NCBI GenBank assembly: GCA_021153565.1
Contig: JAJKJU010000235.1
Coordinates: forward strand, 1 to 35,137
Length of the DNA: 35,137 nucleotides
Source: Rhizobacter sp.
GTDB lineage: Bacteria > Pseudomonadota > Gammaproteobacteria > Burkholderiales > Burkholderiaceae_C
Direction of reading: 5' to 3'
In this document: positions 15,701 through 26,157 of the stretch, in pieces
Position numbering within the stretch: position 1 is the first letter of the stretch
Layout of the letters: each line of letters starts with the position of its first letter
Translations under genes and position numbers: made by a program
Notes under the pieces: model-generated
What the model was told of the DNA's origin: nothing
Database searches by the model: none
What the model saw: the letters and a program-made list of their open reading frames with translations, nothing else

Positions 15701-15886
15701 GTCAACGTGATCGTCTGGCCTGCTGTCGTCGAGTCGCAACGTCGGGCCTTGCTCGGCTCCACAATGCTCACCGTCTATGGGCAATGGCAGCGCGAAGGTG
15801 ACGTGATGCACCTCGTCGCCTCCAGGCTCATCGATCATTCGGAATTGCTGCAGGGGCTGGTGAGCAAGAGCCGGAATTTCAGGTGA
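12722..15886 (+). CDS. dnaE2: error-prone DNA polymerase DnaE2
   Basis: This is a 1054-residue alpha subunit of the DnaE2/ImuC type, which carries out SOS-induced translesion synthesis with ImuA and ImuB. The N-terminal PHP domain is present (YAELHCRSNFSFLTGASHP, ALAITDECSVAGVVRAH). The polymerase core has GRGSAANSLVCY and the catalytic PDIDIDF near residue 388. HLSQHPGGFVIAR and ESHAAGFALLAYDSSWIKCH follow. The C-terminus is an OB-fold domain (ASGLVTHRQRPETAKGTVFV). Length and all blocks match the family. A GTG at 12710 would add four residues. It is normally the last gene of imuA-imuB-dnaE2, but here it lies 6.7 kb from imuB behind its own LexA box and repeat copy 3. Confidence 0.95.
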   Translation: MLLPPYAELHCRSNFSFLTGASHPEELVERAQELSYSALAITDECSVAGVVRAHTEAERLKLHLIIGTEMRLTLAESGTPHARIVLLAQTRRGYGNLAHWITVARRRTEKGSYLAHPTDVEGRVPNAPTLTGLPDCLALLVPDASQPFEEVFAHAMWLKTWFQERAFIAIELLHRAGDDDLLDVVRRVCDFTGLPIVAAGDVLMHVRSRKPLQDTLTATRLSMSVAQCGLQLEPNAEQHLRSRGRLAALYEPEWLANTLALAGRCSFSLSELKYEYPEEIVPPGETPTSHLRNLTYAGVPKRFPNGLPQDLQRQIEHELALIRQLNYEPYFLTVADIVRWARAQKILCQGRGSAANSLVCYCLEVTEVDPRRASLLFERFISAERNEPPDIDIDFEHQRREEVIQYIYKKYGRHRAALTAVVISYRPRSAVRDVGRALGIDLQRIDAVAKGQHWFDGRSISPERLRENGFDPDAPITRLWVELTHQLIGFPRHLSQHPGGFVIARDQIEQLVPVENAAMPERSVVQWDKDDLDALGLIKVDILALGMLSALRRSLEFVGQKLGRVYRLQDIPDDDTPTYDMICRADTVGVFQIESRAQMSMLPRLQPRTYYDLVVEVAIVRPGPIQGGMVHPYLHNRKLRDEEIDCPQEIRPALMRTKGVPIFQEQVMQIAMLAADFTAGEADRLRRAMAAWKRKGGLGPFHERLVGRMEEKGYDRVYAERIFKQIEGFGEYGFPESHAAGFALLAYDSSWIKCHHPDAFLVGLLNSQPMGFYAPAQLVRDAREHGVTVLPVDVRVSVWDCVLEGVAATDDPHDHHAPLAPVRLGLNRISGLSEDAGKRIVDARNEEAFTTIEDMARRARLNAHELRVIAQADALQGLTGNRHQAAWAVAGIDTRPTEMLSSTRVHEVPAVLEAPSEVENTLADYRALGLTLNRHPLSLLREELSAFKVQPAAVLRTYPNGRLARASGLVTHRQRPETAKGTVFVTLEDETGAVNVIVWPAVVESQRRALLGSTMLTVYGQWQREGDVMHLVASRLIDHSELLQGLVSKSRNFR

Positions 15887-15953
15887 GCGGTGCAATCAGG
15901 AAGGGGCCACGCTTCGATTTGCCCACCTTGCAGTGCCCCAGATAATCCGCGGC

Positions 15954-16730
15954 ATGCTCTATCTACTTTCACCCGCCAAGTCGCTCGACTACGAGACTCC
16001 CGCTTCGAACAAGAACGCCACGACGCCGCAATTCATTGCGCAATCGTCCGAGCTCATCGACATTCTCAAGACCAAGAACACTGCGCAGATCGCGGAGTTG
16101 ATGGATTTGTCCGAACCTCTTGCTGCGCTCAACGTGGACCGATACGCAGCGTGGTCGCCGAAGTTCACGGCAAAGAACAGCAAGCCGGCTGTGCTGGCCT
16201 TCAACGGCGACGTGTACGACGGGCTAGATGCGAAGACGCTCGGTGAAGACGAACTGGCTTGGGCGCAGCAGCACGTGGCGATACTGTCGGGCCTGTACGG
16301 CGTGCTGCGTCCCATGGACAAGCTGCAGCCTTACCGGCTCGAAATGGGCACATCGCTCGCGACTGCGCGCGGGAAGAACCTTTATGAGTACTGGGGCAAC
16401 ACCATCGCCGAGTACCTGAACGCGCACGTGGCCGAGAGCCAGTCGCCAATCATCGTCAACCTCGCATCGCAGGAATATTTCCGCGCCGCCGACCGCAAGG
16501 TCTTGAAGGCGCGCGTCATCGATTGCGTGTTCGAGGACTGGAAGGGCGGCAAGTACAAGATCATCAGCTTCTTCGCCAAGAAGGCGCGCGGCTTGATGGC
16601 GCGCTATGCCGTGATGCATCGCATCGCCACGCCCAGAAAGCTCGAGAGGTTCGACCTCGACGGCTATGCCTTCGACGCCGCGGTCTCTGAGCCCGACCGC
16701 CTGGTCTTCAGGCGCAGGCTGGAAGCCTGA
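15954..16730 (+). CDS. yaaA: peroxide stress protein YaaA
   Basis: The 258-residue protein starts MLYLLSPAKSLDYETP, the family signature. It also shows PAVLAFNGDVYDGLDA, HVAILSGLYGVLRPMDKLQP, YRLEMGT and NLASQEYFRA, and its length is typical. YaaA binds DNA and lowers intracellular free iron during hydrogen peroxide stress, limiting Fenton damage. It starts 67 bp after dnaE2 on the same strand, so it may be co-transcribed with it. An upstream GTG at 15933 would add seven residues. No clear ribosome-binding site is visible. The 217 bp after the gene hold nothing recognised. Confidence 0.92.
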   Translation: MLYLLSPAKSLDYETPASNKNATTPQFIAQSSELIDILKTKNTAQIAELMDLSEPLAALNVDRYAAWSPKFTAKNSKPAVLAFNGDVYDGLDAKTLGEDELAWAQQHVAILSGLYGVLRPMDKLQPYRLEMGTSLATARGKNLYEYWGNTIAEYLNAHVAESQSPIIVNLASQEYFRAADRKVLKARVIDCVFEDWKGGKYKIISFFAKKARGLMARYAVMHRIATPRKLERFDLDGYAFDAAVSEPDRLVFRRRLEA

Positions 16731-16947
16731 TCGTCCGCAGCAACCACCCCATCGCCGACCTGCGGCCCGTCAATGCTGCTGCAATTTGTTGCCTGCGGCA
16801 ACGATGTGTTTCTGATGGGTTGCGGCGACATTGGTGAATCCCCGCCTGCTGCACGGCAAAAGGGCGCATGCGTTCAACGCGTGAAGTCTGTCCGATTCGT
16901 TTCGAATTCGTAGTCGACAGCCCAGCCACATCCGGCAAAATCGCCAG

Positions 16948-17802
16948 ATGATGCAGACTCAGCAGGTCACCCCCGAACTCAGGCAGTGGATCGTGGCTCA
17001 GGCGCAGGCCGGCCAACCGCCTGACGCCGTGCTCAAGTCCATGATCGACAGTGGCTGGCAGGAAGAGGTCGCAGTCGTCGCACTCGAAGAAACCCTGCGC
17101 GGCTTCCTCGTGGACCACGCCAAGGCCAACGGCCTGCCCGTGCCGGTGGTGGTGCCCGAACCGCTCATGATGGCAGGCGAGGTGGTGGTGAAGGCGGGCG
17201 ACCGCGAAGTGCAGATACTGAGCAGCATGCGCAATCCCCGCGTCGTCGTGTTTGGTGGGCTGCTGTCACACGACGAATGCGACGAGATGGTGGACCTGGC
17301 GACCAAGCGGCTCGCGCGCTCCGAGACCGTTCACCTCGACACCGGCGGCAGCGAAGTCAATGCGTCACGCACGAGCGAAGGCATGTTCTTCAACCGCGGA
17401 GAGAACGCTGTATGCGCGCGCATCGAGGCACGCATCGCTGCCTTGCTGCAATGGCCCCTCGAGAACGGTGAAGGCTTGCAGGTGCTGCGCTATCGGCCAG
17501 GTGCCGAGTACAAGGCTCATTACGACTATTTCGACCCGGCGCACTCCGGCACGCCCAGCATCCTGAAGCGTGGCGGCCAGCGTGTCGCGACGCTCGTGAT
17601 GTACCTCAATACGCCCGCTCGAGGCGGTGCCACAACCTTCCCAGACGTGAACTTTGAAGTGGGTCCGATCAAGGGCAACGCGATCTTCTTCAGCTACGAC
17701 CGGCCGCACCCCATGACTCGGTCCTTGCACGGCGGCGCGCCGGTGCTCGAAGGCGAGAAATGGGTCGCGACAAAGTGGCTGCGAGAGGGGCGCTTCGAGT
17801 GA
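16948..17802 (+). CDS. 2OG-Fe(II) oxygenase, prolyl 4-hydroxylase type
   Basis: This 284-residue protein has a helical N-terminal region of about 70 residues and a P4Hc-type dioxygenase domain. The iron ligands are visible: H191 and D193 in KAHYDYFDP and H261 in SLHGGAPV. The 2-oxoglutarate-binding Lys is probably K276 in WVATKWL. LVMYLNTPARGGATTFPDVN is the conserved double-stranded helix segment. There is no signal peptide, so it probably hydroxylates a cytoplasmic protein or small molecule; the substrate is unknown. ATG codons at 16948 and 16951 are equivalent. Repeat copy 4 begins 9 bp after the stop. Confidence 0.88.
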   Translation: MMQTQQVTPELRQWIVAQAQAGQPPDAVLKSMIDSGWQEEVAVVALEETLRGFLVDHAKANGLPVPVVVPEPLMMAGEVVVKAGDREVQILSSMRNPRVVVFGGLLSHDECDEMVDLATKRLARSETVHLDTGGSEVNASRTSEGMFFNRGENAVCARIEARIAALLQWPLENGEGLQVLRYRPGAEYKAHYDYFDPAHSGTPSILKRGGQRVATLVMYLNTPARGGATTFPDVNFEVGPIKGNAIFFSYDRPHPMTRSLHGGAPVLEGEKWVATKWLREGRFE

Positions 17803-17811
17803 ACACCCCGG

Positions 17812-17977
17812 CTCAGAGGCTGAGAGTATTTCGACCGTGTTCGAGCAGCACGTCAAAAGGCGCCTGATCTAGGCGCAAAGCGCAGCCATAGCTTGGCTAT
17901 GGCGAGCATTTGCAACGAAGAGCAGGGGTCTTTTGGCGTGATGAGCGGGCAGGATCGAAAAACTCTCAGCCTCTCAG
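17812..17977 (+). repeat. 166-bp palindromic repeat, copy 4
   Basis: This full-length reference copy has CTCAGAGGCTGAGAGTATTT at the left and ACTCTCAGCCTCTCAG at the right, with the inner hairpin GCCATAGC-TTG-GCTATGGC near 17884-17903. It lies directly behind the 2OG oxygenase stop. The rest of the interval to the next gene (17978-18219) shows no further gene or motif I can support. Confidence 0.94.
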
Positions 17978-18219
17978 CCGCGGCGATGGCGTTCAAAGTT
18001 GAGGTGGCCGGGGTATGTGCCGCGCATCCTCTGACCCATTGGACCGGTTTTTTCGGGGCCGTCGACTGCTGCGTGACACCCGTTCTGCGCCTCCACGAGT
18101 CTCGATCGCATCCACTTTTTATGGCTTGAAGAAAGCTGTCAACCGGCCTCGTTCAGGCTGCGTTGTGCCTCGGAGCTTTCGGCTCTACCTCTGTCCAACC
18201 GAATTCCAAGGAGATCACC

Positions 18220-18426
18220 ATGACCAAACTCATCGCTGCCCTGATCGCTGCCACCTTCTCTCTCGGCGCTTTCGCGCAAGCTTCGGCTCCGGCCACCGGC
18301 AAGGCGACCGCCCCGGCCGCCACGGCCGAAGCGGCTTCAGCCGCTGCTGAAAAGCCCGCCAAGAAGGCCAAGGCTGCCAAGAAGCACAGCAAGGCCAAGA
18401 AGGCCGCCAGCGCTCCGGCCGCCTAA
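18220..18426 (+). CDS. small exported Ala/Lys-rich protein
   Basis: This is a 68-residue protein with a clear signal peptide (MTKLIAALIAATFSLGAFAQ, cut after AFA or AQA). The mature part of about 48 residues is almost only Ala, Lys, Pro, Ser and Thr, ending in repeats of the type KPAKKAKAAKKHSKAKKAAS. The start is fixed by a strong AAGGAGATCACC ribosome-binding site; the frame open to 18163 is not used. A strong terminator follows 17 bp after the stop, so it is a single-gene unit that looks highly expressed. Such peptides occur widely in the Burkholderiales; a DNA- or polyanion-binding envelope role is a guess from the charge. Confidence 0.85.
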   Translation: MTKLIAALIAATFSLGAFAQASAPATGKATAPAATAEAASAAAEKPAKKAKAAKKHSKAKKAASAPAA

Positions 18427-18442
18427 TCAGCGTCCAAGCAGC

Positions 18443-18475
18443 AAACAAACCCGGCCTCGGCCGGGTTTGTTTTTT
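18443..18475 (+). terminator. rho-independent terminator
   Basis: A 13-bp perfect stem (AAACAAACCCGGC 18443-18455 with its complement 18460-18472) has a CTCG loop. It ends in TTTTTT, directly behind the Ala/Lys-rich gene. The A-run on the other side means it may also stop transcription of the convergent minus-strand gene at 18512. Confidence 0.92.
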
Positions 18476-18511
18476 GGTGTGGAATGAATTTGTCTGACTG
18501 CTGCCTGAGAG

Positions 18512-19012
18512 TCAGGCCCGCTGCTGATGATGACCCGGATCGTCGTGCTTGGCGGCAAATGGCCGGCTGCGTTCGATGCGTCGCCACTTGCGTTGATCCC
18601 AGGTTTGAGGACCTTCCATTGGCCAGTGGTCGACCAGCGGAGCCACTTCGCCACGAGGCAAGCGCGTGTACGCCGGACCGCTCGACAGCCGAAGCCACCA
18701 TCGACCCCGCCGCAGGCGCATTGGCAACGGCGCATGGGACTGATGGACCCAATAGACGCAGCCGCGTCCGGCCCAGTAATCGACCCGCTCGAAGTTGATG
18801 CGGCCGGAAAACCCCGTCTCCGCAGGAAATATCAGACAGTCTTCTGCCGTCTCCACGACGGCGTGCAGCAAATCGCCGGGCGACTCGCCGCTGCCTTCGT
18901 ACACGAACACCACACGTTCGATTTGCGAAGCACTCACGCGGTCGACCTCGGTTTCGTCGCGGTAAACGACGATGTCCTGCCCATGCCAGGCAGTGCGCCA
19001 TGTATTGCTCAT
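18512..19012 (-). CDS. hypothetical protein
   Basis: This is a 166-residue protein, probably cytoplasmic, that I do not recognise. It begins MSNTWRTAWHGQDIVVYRDE and has a compact N-terminal two-thirds rich in strands (IERVVFVYEGSGESPGDLLH, LIFPAETGFSGRINFERVDY). A Trp- and Arg-rich stretch follows (RRGRWWLRLSSGP), with a basic, His-rich tail. A good ribosome-binding site (GGAGG, 8 nt before the ATG) and codon use support it as a real gene. No partner gene or domain suggests a function. Confidence 0.72.
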   Translation of the reverse strand: MSNTWRTAWHGQDIVVYRDETEVDRVSASQIERVVFVYEGSGESPGDLLHAVVETAEDCLIFPAETGFSGRINFERVDYWAGRGCVYWVHQSHAPLPMRLRRGRWWLRLSSGPAYTRLPRGEVAPLVDHWPMEGPQTWDQRKWRRIERSRPFAAKHDDPGHHQQRA

Positions 19013-19451
19013 TCGGAAAACCTCCAGCCTGCGACCCTAGTCGCTCGAGGCTGCAAGGGCTGTGTCGAGACGCATCGAGATGAAAGCAAACGCTTGACTG
19101 TGACGAAATCCGGCGCCGGACAGTCTCGAGACGGTGCCATCGCTGATCGTCCAGGCTGCGCAAGCCGGCCATGCCGCAATGTTTGCCGCGATTGGCTGCG
19201 GGCGATGCAGACGCTGCGGCGAAGGCTGCGCACCCGCTGAAGTCGAGCAGCACCAACATCAGTGCGTCAACCGGCCGAGACGGGCGAGACCGTCGAGTCA
19301 TCGCCGTTTCGAGGTGCCTGAGCGACGCGCAGCGCTATGTCGAAGACATGAACACCAGCACGCATTGGTCGGCTGAATGCATTGAAGGCCAACGGCCCGC
19401 GAACGGTTACGCAGGGTGATTTTTGTCACCCCGGCGTGAGGGGGTGTGGCC
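19013..19451. other. 439-bp gap without a supported gene
   Basis: ORFs of 70-90 codons exist here on both strands, but none has a ribosome-binding site or a recognisable domain. The interval contains the inverted repeat GGGTGA (19414-19419) / TCACCC (19426-19431) around a T-run, just past the rhlE stop. That could be a weak terminator for rhlE, although no T-run follows on the minus strand. Confidence 0.5.
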
Positions 19452-20996
19452 TCAACGCTTCGGCTGCGTCAGGCGCGGCATCGGCTTCGCGCCGTCGCGC
19501 CGCGCTTCAGATCGCTGGCCTTGCGGTGCCGGTGCTGCGGCTTGGCGAGGAGCCGCTTGGTGGGGCGCTGCACGAGCGGGCGCAGTCGGAGCCGGCTTGC
19601 TGCCGTGTGCTTGCCCGTGACGTGCTGGCTGCGCCGGACGGCCGTCGCGACGACCATCCTGTCCGCCGCGAGCCTGCTGTCCACCCTGACGTGCACCGTT
19701 GCCGCCGCCGCCATTGCGTCCATCCGATCCAAGGTGGCCGGCGCGATCGCCGCCACGTCCACCGCCGCCATTCGAATGGCGATGGCCACCGCGCCCCGCG
19801 CCCGCACCGATCACCATGCGACCCAGCACGATCGGTTCGGCCTTCTCGCCGGGATGCGGCGCGAAGCCGGTAATGGTCTCCTTCGGAATTTCGCGCTTGA
19901 TGAGCTTCTCGATGTCGCGCAGGAAGCCTTCTTCGTCCACGCACACCAACGAGACAGCCTCGCCTTGCGCGCCAGCGCGGCCGGTGCGGCCGATGCGGTG
20001 CACGTAGTCTTCTGGCACGTTGGGCAGTTCGTAGTTGATGACGTGCGGCAACTGGTCGATGTCGATGCCGCGCGCGGCAATGTCTGTGGCAACCAGCACG
20101 CGCAGCTCGCCACTCTTGAAGTCGGTGAGCGCCTTGGTGCGTGCGCTCTGGCTCTTGTTGCCGTGAATCGCCATCGCGCTCACGTCGGCCTTAATTAGAT
20201 GCTCGACCAGCCGATTCGCGCCGTGCTTCATGCGCGTGAACACCAGCACCTGGTGCCAGTCGTTGCTCTTGATGAGATGGATCAGAAGGTCTTTCTTCAT
20301 CTCGCGGCCCACCGGGTGGACCTTTTGTACGATCAGTTCGGCCGTCTGGTTGCGGCGCGCCACTTCGATCAGCGCCGGCTTGTTCAAAAGACGGTCGGCC
20401 AGGTTCTTGATCTCATCGCTGAAGGTCGCAGAAAAAAGCAGGCTCTGCTTCTTCGTGGGGACGAGTGCCAGCACCTTCTTGATGTCGTGCACGAAGCCCA
20501 TGTCGAGCATGCGGTCGGCTTCGTCAAGCACGAAGATCTCGATGTGGCTCAGGTCCAGCGTGCGCTGTTGCGCGTGGTCGAGCAATCGGCCCGGTGTGGC
20601 GACGAGGATGTCGACACCCTTGCGCAGCTTGTCGATCTGCGGCTGCATGCCGACCCCGCCGAACATCACCATTGAGCTGAGCTTGAGGTACTTGCCGTAG
20701 GTACGAACGCTTTCCTCGACCTGCGCGGCCAGTTCGCGTGTAGGGGTGAGGATGAGCCCGCGGATGGGCAGTCGGCCTTTGGCGTCGCGCACTGAGGCAG
20801 TGGAGGACAGGCGCTGCAGCAACGGCAGCGTGAAGCCGGCAGTCTTGCCGGTGCCGGTCTGTGCGCCGGCGAGGAGATCGCCGCCCGAAAGGACGGCAGG
20901 GATGGCTTGGGCCTGGATGGGGGTGGGAACGGTGTAGCCCTGTTCGTGCACGGCACGCAGCAGCGGCTCGGCGAGGCCGAGGGAGTCGAAAGACAT
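19452..20996 (-). CDS. rhlE: DEAD-box ATP-dependent RNA helicase RhlE
   Basis: This is a 514-residue RhlE-type helicase, acting in ribosome assembly and mRNA turnover. From the ATG at 20996 ([16 protein letters not shown]), the Q motif is in GYTVPTPIQ. Walker A (AQTGTGKT) is near residues 45-52, PTRELA near 85, TPGR near 135, DEAD at 158-161, SAT at 189-191 and HRIGRTGR at 333-340. The last about 115 residues are low-complexity: a Gly-rich run followed by Ala/Pro/Gln/Arg-rich sequence with no fold, typical of RNA-binding tails. Five codons upstream a TTG also opens the frame but is not preferred. It diverges from ettA. Confidence 0.95.
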   Translation of the reverse strand: MSFDSLGLAEPLLRAVHEQGYTVPTPIQAQAIPAVLSGGDLLAGAQTGTGKTAGFTLPLLQRLSSTASVRDAKGRLPIRGLILTPTRELAAQVEESVRTYGKYLKLSSMVMFGGVGMQPQIDKLRKGVDILVATPGRLLDHAQQRTLDLSHIEIFVLDEADRMLDMGFVHDIKKVLALVPTKKQSLLFSATFSDEIKNLADRLLNKPALIEVARRNQTAELIVQKVHPVGREMKKDLLIHLIKSNDWHQVLVFTRMKHGANRLVEHLIKADVSAMAIHGNKSQSARTKALTDFKSGELRVLVATDIAARGIDIDQLPHVINYELPNVPEDYVHRIGRTGRAGAQGEAVSLVCVDEEGFLRDIEKLIKREIPKETITGFAPHPGEKAEPIVLGRMVIGAGAGRGGHRHSNGGGGRGGDRAGHLGSDGRNGGGGNGARQGGQQARGGQDGRRDGRPAQPARHGQAHGSKPAPTAPARAAPHQAAPRQAAAPAPQGQRSEARRDGAKPMPRLTQPKR

Positions 20997-21498
20997 GGAG
21001 GGGTCCAACAGAGATCGGCCTGTCGCTCGTACTTGGAGCGCCAGTCGCAGGCAGAGGGGTGAGGATGAGCGCGCTCTGGTGAGGCTATGGCTCGCGTCGA
21101 AAGTGACGACAGCGAAGTGACTGAGTCTGCGCTGGTGGGCGGATTGTAGCTTTGGATACTGCCCCTAGCGGATTTGAAACGCCCTGGCTTTCTGGTGCTG
21201 ATCGACAAAATACCAAGGCCCGCCAGCGCAAAGGGGATGCCAACCCGATCCACACGCCCGGTGGCAGGCCCAGCTCAGGCTGACGGCCACAGCACACGAC
21301 CGCGGCGATGCGGCTGGACCAGTGCGACCGTGTATTTGTCTCCCGCCTTTCGTGTTGGCCACAAGGAATGTCCCCACCCTTGCGATAATGAGCAATCCCG
21401 TGGGGGGCCGGCTCCTGCCGGCCACCAGGCCGAAGCCCCTCGGTCCATTCGCCCCCAAGGCGTCCCCTTTTGAAGCTCAGACCGTCACAGGACCAAGC
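20997..21498. promoter_or_regulatory. divergent promoter region between rhlE and ettA
   Basis: About 500 bp with no supported gene lie between the two divergent starts. On the ettA side TGCGATAAT (21381-21389) looks like an extended -10 element, without a good -35. Downstream of it GGCCGGC-TCCT-GCCGGCC (21406-21423) would form a 7-bp hairpin in the ettA leader. I see no comparable element on the rhlE side, although cold-induced leaders are common for such helicases. Confidence 0.4.
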
Positions 21499-23163
<1,665 letters not shown>

Positions 23164-23307
23164 TTTCACGGTGACGCAGGCGGACTTCTACGGATGACAC
23201 CTGCAGTCACTGGCTGCAAAATCTTGTCACCAATCTGACCCGAGTCGGGCGCAGAAGGGCGGCACGAACGATGCTTCGATCGCCCTCGTTGTACTTTTGC
23301 GGTCGCC

Positions 23308-26085
23308 ATGAAGCATCTCAAATCGCCGCGCGCCGGCTGTGCGCATTTCGCTTCTCCGTTATTGATCGCCATGCTCGCCGGTTGTGCGAGTGTGCCGAGT
23401 GCGCACACGTCAGCACCAGCGAGAGAGGCAGAAAGTCGCGTGGGCGCGGTGCTGTCTGCGGCTTCGGCCCCGTCACCTGCAACGAGCGCGTCCGCACCGA
23501 AAGGGAGCGCTGCGGCCACGGCGGCAGCAGCGGCTTCCAGTGGGCTGAAGCCCTTCGCCGAGGTCATCAAGGACGCCAAGCGGATCGACGGTTTGTTCAC
23601 GCTTTGGCAGAAGGACGACAAGGTCTGGCTCGAGCTGACGCCGTCTGACCTGGACACGCCATTTTTCATGTCGCCAAAAGCCAAGACCGGCATTGGCGAA
23701 GGTTCGTTCTATGGCGGGCTGATGGGCGAGGAAGTCGTCATCGAATTCCGTCGCATCCACAACAACCTGCAGATGCTGGCGAAGAACACTGAGTTCGTCG
23801 CCAAGGCCAACACGGCCACCGGCCGTGCCGTGGATGCCGCCTTCTCGCCGAGTCTGATTGCCAGTACAAGCGTGCTGAGCCAACCTCATCCGGAGCGCAA
23901 GTCCATTCTCGTCGAGGCCAATGCCCTCTTCGTGAACGACATGCTCGGCACTGGAACGCAGTTGCAGCGCCGCTACCACCAGGGATATTCGCTCGACACC
24001 CGCAACTCGGCCATTACGGCGGTACGTGCCACGCCGGACCTCGTGGTGCTTGAAGTCATGAACCATTTCGCGACCGGCTCGATCCAGTCGCCGTCGGCCG
24101 GCATGGGCAGCGCAGGCCCGAGCGTGCCCCGATCGCTGGCCGATCCGCGCAGCATGTTCATGACTTTCCATTACTCGCTTGCCAAGCTGCCCGAGCAGCC
24201 CATGAAGCCGCGCAAGGCCGATGCCCGCGTGGGCTACTTCACGAGCGCGATCATGGACTTCAGCGACGACCTGGCGCGCACGCCGCGCCAGCGTTTCGTG
24301 AACCGTTGGCGGCTGGAGAAAAAAGACCCGACTGCGGCGCTGTCGGAGCCGGTCAAGCCCATCACCTTCTGGCTCGACAAGACGATTCCCGAGAAGTACC
24401 GTGCGCCCATCACGGCAGGTGTGCTGGAGTGGAACAAGGCCTTTGAAAAGATCGGCTTCAAGGACGCGGTCCGCGTCGAAGTGCAGCCCGAAGACGCCGA
24501 ATGGGACACGCTCGATTTCGGTCGCGCCTCCATCCGTTGGATGACCAACTCGGGAACGAGCTTCGGCGCCATCGGGCCGACCCATGTCGACCCGCGCACC
24601 GGGGAGATCCTCGATGCCGACATTGGCGTCGAAAGCCTGTCCTCGCGCAACCTTCGCGCGCTGCGTTCGCAGGTATTGACGGCCAGGGCGAGCGGCGAAT
24701 CCGGCGAGGCTGACCATGACCACGCGGCGACTGGATTGCGTGGCCGATCCATCGCTTTCTGCGAATTCGCCGATCAGGCGGCTGAGCAGTTGAGCTACGC
24801 GATGGACGTGTTTGAAGCGCGAGGCGACATCGACCCGTCGAGTCCCGAAGCCGAGAAGTTCGTCTACGACTATCTCAAGGACGTGACCATGCACGAGGTG
24901 GGTCACACCCTCGGCCTGCGCCACAACTTCCGGTCGTCGCGCATCTACAACGACAAGCAATTGTCCGACCCGGCCTTCACGGCAGAGCACGGCATCACCG
25001 GCTCTGTGATGGAGTACGCGGCGGTCAACCTCGCCGCGCCCGGCACGCCCAAGGACAAGCAACCGGCACCGTTCAACACGACGCTTGGCCCCTATGACTA
25101 CTGGGCCATCGAATACGCCTACAAGCCGATCGAGATTGGCAAGGAAGACGCCGAGCTGTCGAAGATCGCCTCTCGCAGCGCCGAGCCGCAACTGGCCTAC
25201 GGCACCGACGAAGACAACTTCCTCGGCGTCGACCCAGAATCCCTGCAGTTCGACCTCGGTTCGGACGTGATCGCCTTCGCCAGGAAGCGCCTGGCCATCG
25301 CCCGCGACGTGCTCGTCCGCCAGGAACATCGGCAGCTTGCCGCCGACCAGGACTACTCGGTGCTGCGTCGCTCGGTCTCATTCGCGCTGCGTGACATGTT
25401 CCGGGCCGCCAATGCGCTCACCCGTCAGATTGGCGGCGTTCGTACCCTGCGCGATCATTCGGGCAGCGGCCGCGACCCGCTCGCGCCGGTACCCGGCAAC
25501 GACCAGCGCGCCGCGCTCGACATTCTCGCCACCGGCTTCCTGTCGGCCGACAGCTTCAAATTGTCGGCGACGCTGCAGCGCAAGCTCACTGTCGACTACC
25601 AGGAACGCACCGACGCGGTCTTCCAGGGCGAATCGGCGGCGGCGACCGACTTCTCGCTCGCTTCGCAGGTGATCGAACTTCAGCGTGGCGTGATCAACCA
25701 GTTGTTGAGCGACAGCGTTGCCTCGCGCCTGCTGGACAGCGAACAGAAGTCTCCGAAGGATTCGATGCACTTGTTGGAGCTTTATGGGCGCCTCGACAAG
25801 TCGGTGTGGAGCGAACTCGCCACTGGCGGCGATATTCCCGCACTTCGTCGCGAACTGCAGCGCGAGCATGTGAACCGGGTGGCGAACATGGTGCTGCGCC
25901 CGTCGAGCCTCAGCCGCGCCGATGCGCGCAGTCTGGTTCGTTCGCAGGCGCAATCGCTGCTCGTGCGTATCAATGCCGCATCCAAACGCAATGGCCTGGG
26001 CCCCGAAGCCCGGGCCCATTTGCAAGACAGCGCCGACACCTTGTCACAAGCGCTGGCAGCCAAGCTTCAAAGGGCGGGGGCCTGA
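23308..26085 (+). CDS. zinc-dependent metalloprotease lipoprotein (DUF5117/DUF4953 type)
   Basis: This is a 925-residue predicted lipoprotein. The signal segment ends in the lipobox MLAGC with Cys 26, followed by an Ala/Ser-rich linker to about residue 75. Next comes a DUF5118/DUF5117-like region (FAEVIKDAKRIDGLFTLWQK, then ITFWLDKTIPEKYR). The metzincin zinc site HEVGHTLGLRH is at residues 529-539, preceded by the family-typical TMHEVGH context. A long helical C-terminus follows. The family is widespread in Gram-negative envelopes, and natural substrates are not known. The 144 bp upstream of the ATG hold no other gene. A bidirectional terminator follows. Confidence 0.9.
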   Translation: MKHLKSPRAGCAHFASPLLIAMLAGCASVPSAHTSAPAREAESRVGAVLSAASAPSPATSASAPKGSAAATAAAAASSGLKPFAEVIKDAKRIDGLFTLWQKDDKVWLELTPSDLDTPFFMSPKAKTGIGEGSFYGGLMGEEVVIEFRRIHNNLQMLAKNTEFVAKANTATGRAVDAAFSPSLIASTSVLSQPHPERKSILVEANALFVNDMLGTGTQLQRRYHQGYSLDTRNSAITAVRATPDLVVLEVMNHFATGSIQSPSAGMGSAGPSVPRSLADPRSMFMTFHYSLAKLPEQPMKPRKADARVGYFTSAIMDFSDDLARTPRQRFVNRWRLEKKDPTAALSEPVKPITFWLDKTIPEKYRAPITAGVLEWNKAFEKIGFKDAVRVEVQPEDAEWDTLDFGRASIRWMTNSGTSFGAIGPTHVDPRTGEILDADIGVESLSSRNLRALRSQVLTARASGESGEADHDHAATGLRGRSIAFCEFADQAAEQLSYAMDVFEARGDIDPSSPEAEKFVYDYLKDVTMHEVGHTLGLRHNFRSSRIYNDKQLSDPAFTAEHGITGSVMEYAAVNLAAPGTPKDKQPAPFNTTLGPYDYWAIEYAYKPIEIGKEDAELSKIASRSAEPQLAYGTDEDNFLGVDPESLQFDLGSDVIAFARKRLAIARDVLVRQEHRQLAADQDYSVLRRSVSFALRDMFRAANALTRQIGGVRTLRDHSGSGRDPLAPVPGNDQRAALDILATGFLSADSFKLSATLQRKLTVDYQERTDAVFQGESAAATDFSLASQVIELQRGVINQLLSDSVASRLLDSEQKSPKDSMHLLELYGRLDKSVWSELATGGDIPALRRELQREHVNRVANMVLRPSSLSRADARSLVRSQAQSLLVRINAASKRNGLGPEARAHLQDSADTLSQALAAKLQRAGA

Positions 26086-26119
26086 AGCAGGGCCGGCTAG
26101 TCACCGGCTCAAGTCCTAG

Positions 26120-26157
26120 AAAGAAAAGGCCGCTGCATGTGCAGCGGCCTATTTCTT
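26120..26157. terminator. bidirectional terminator hairpin
   Basis: AGGCCGCTGCA (26127-26137) pairs exactly with 26140-26150. It is flanked by AAAGAAA on the left and TTTCTTT on the right (one extra A), so a T-rich tail follows on both strands. It sits between the convergent metalloprotease and ppnP genes. Confidence 0.88.

Noticed and set aside
19134-19419. ORFs of 80-82 codons in the gap downstream of rhlE
   Set aside because: No ribosome-binding site, Arg/Cys/His-rich random-looking translation and no recognisable domain.
23473-25329. 618-codon minus-strand ORF opposite the metalloprotease gene
   Set aside because: Shadow frame; the plus strand carries the HExxHxxGxxH site and lipobox, the minus strand no recognisable domain.
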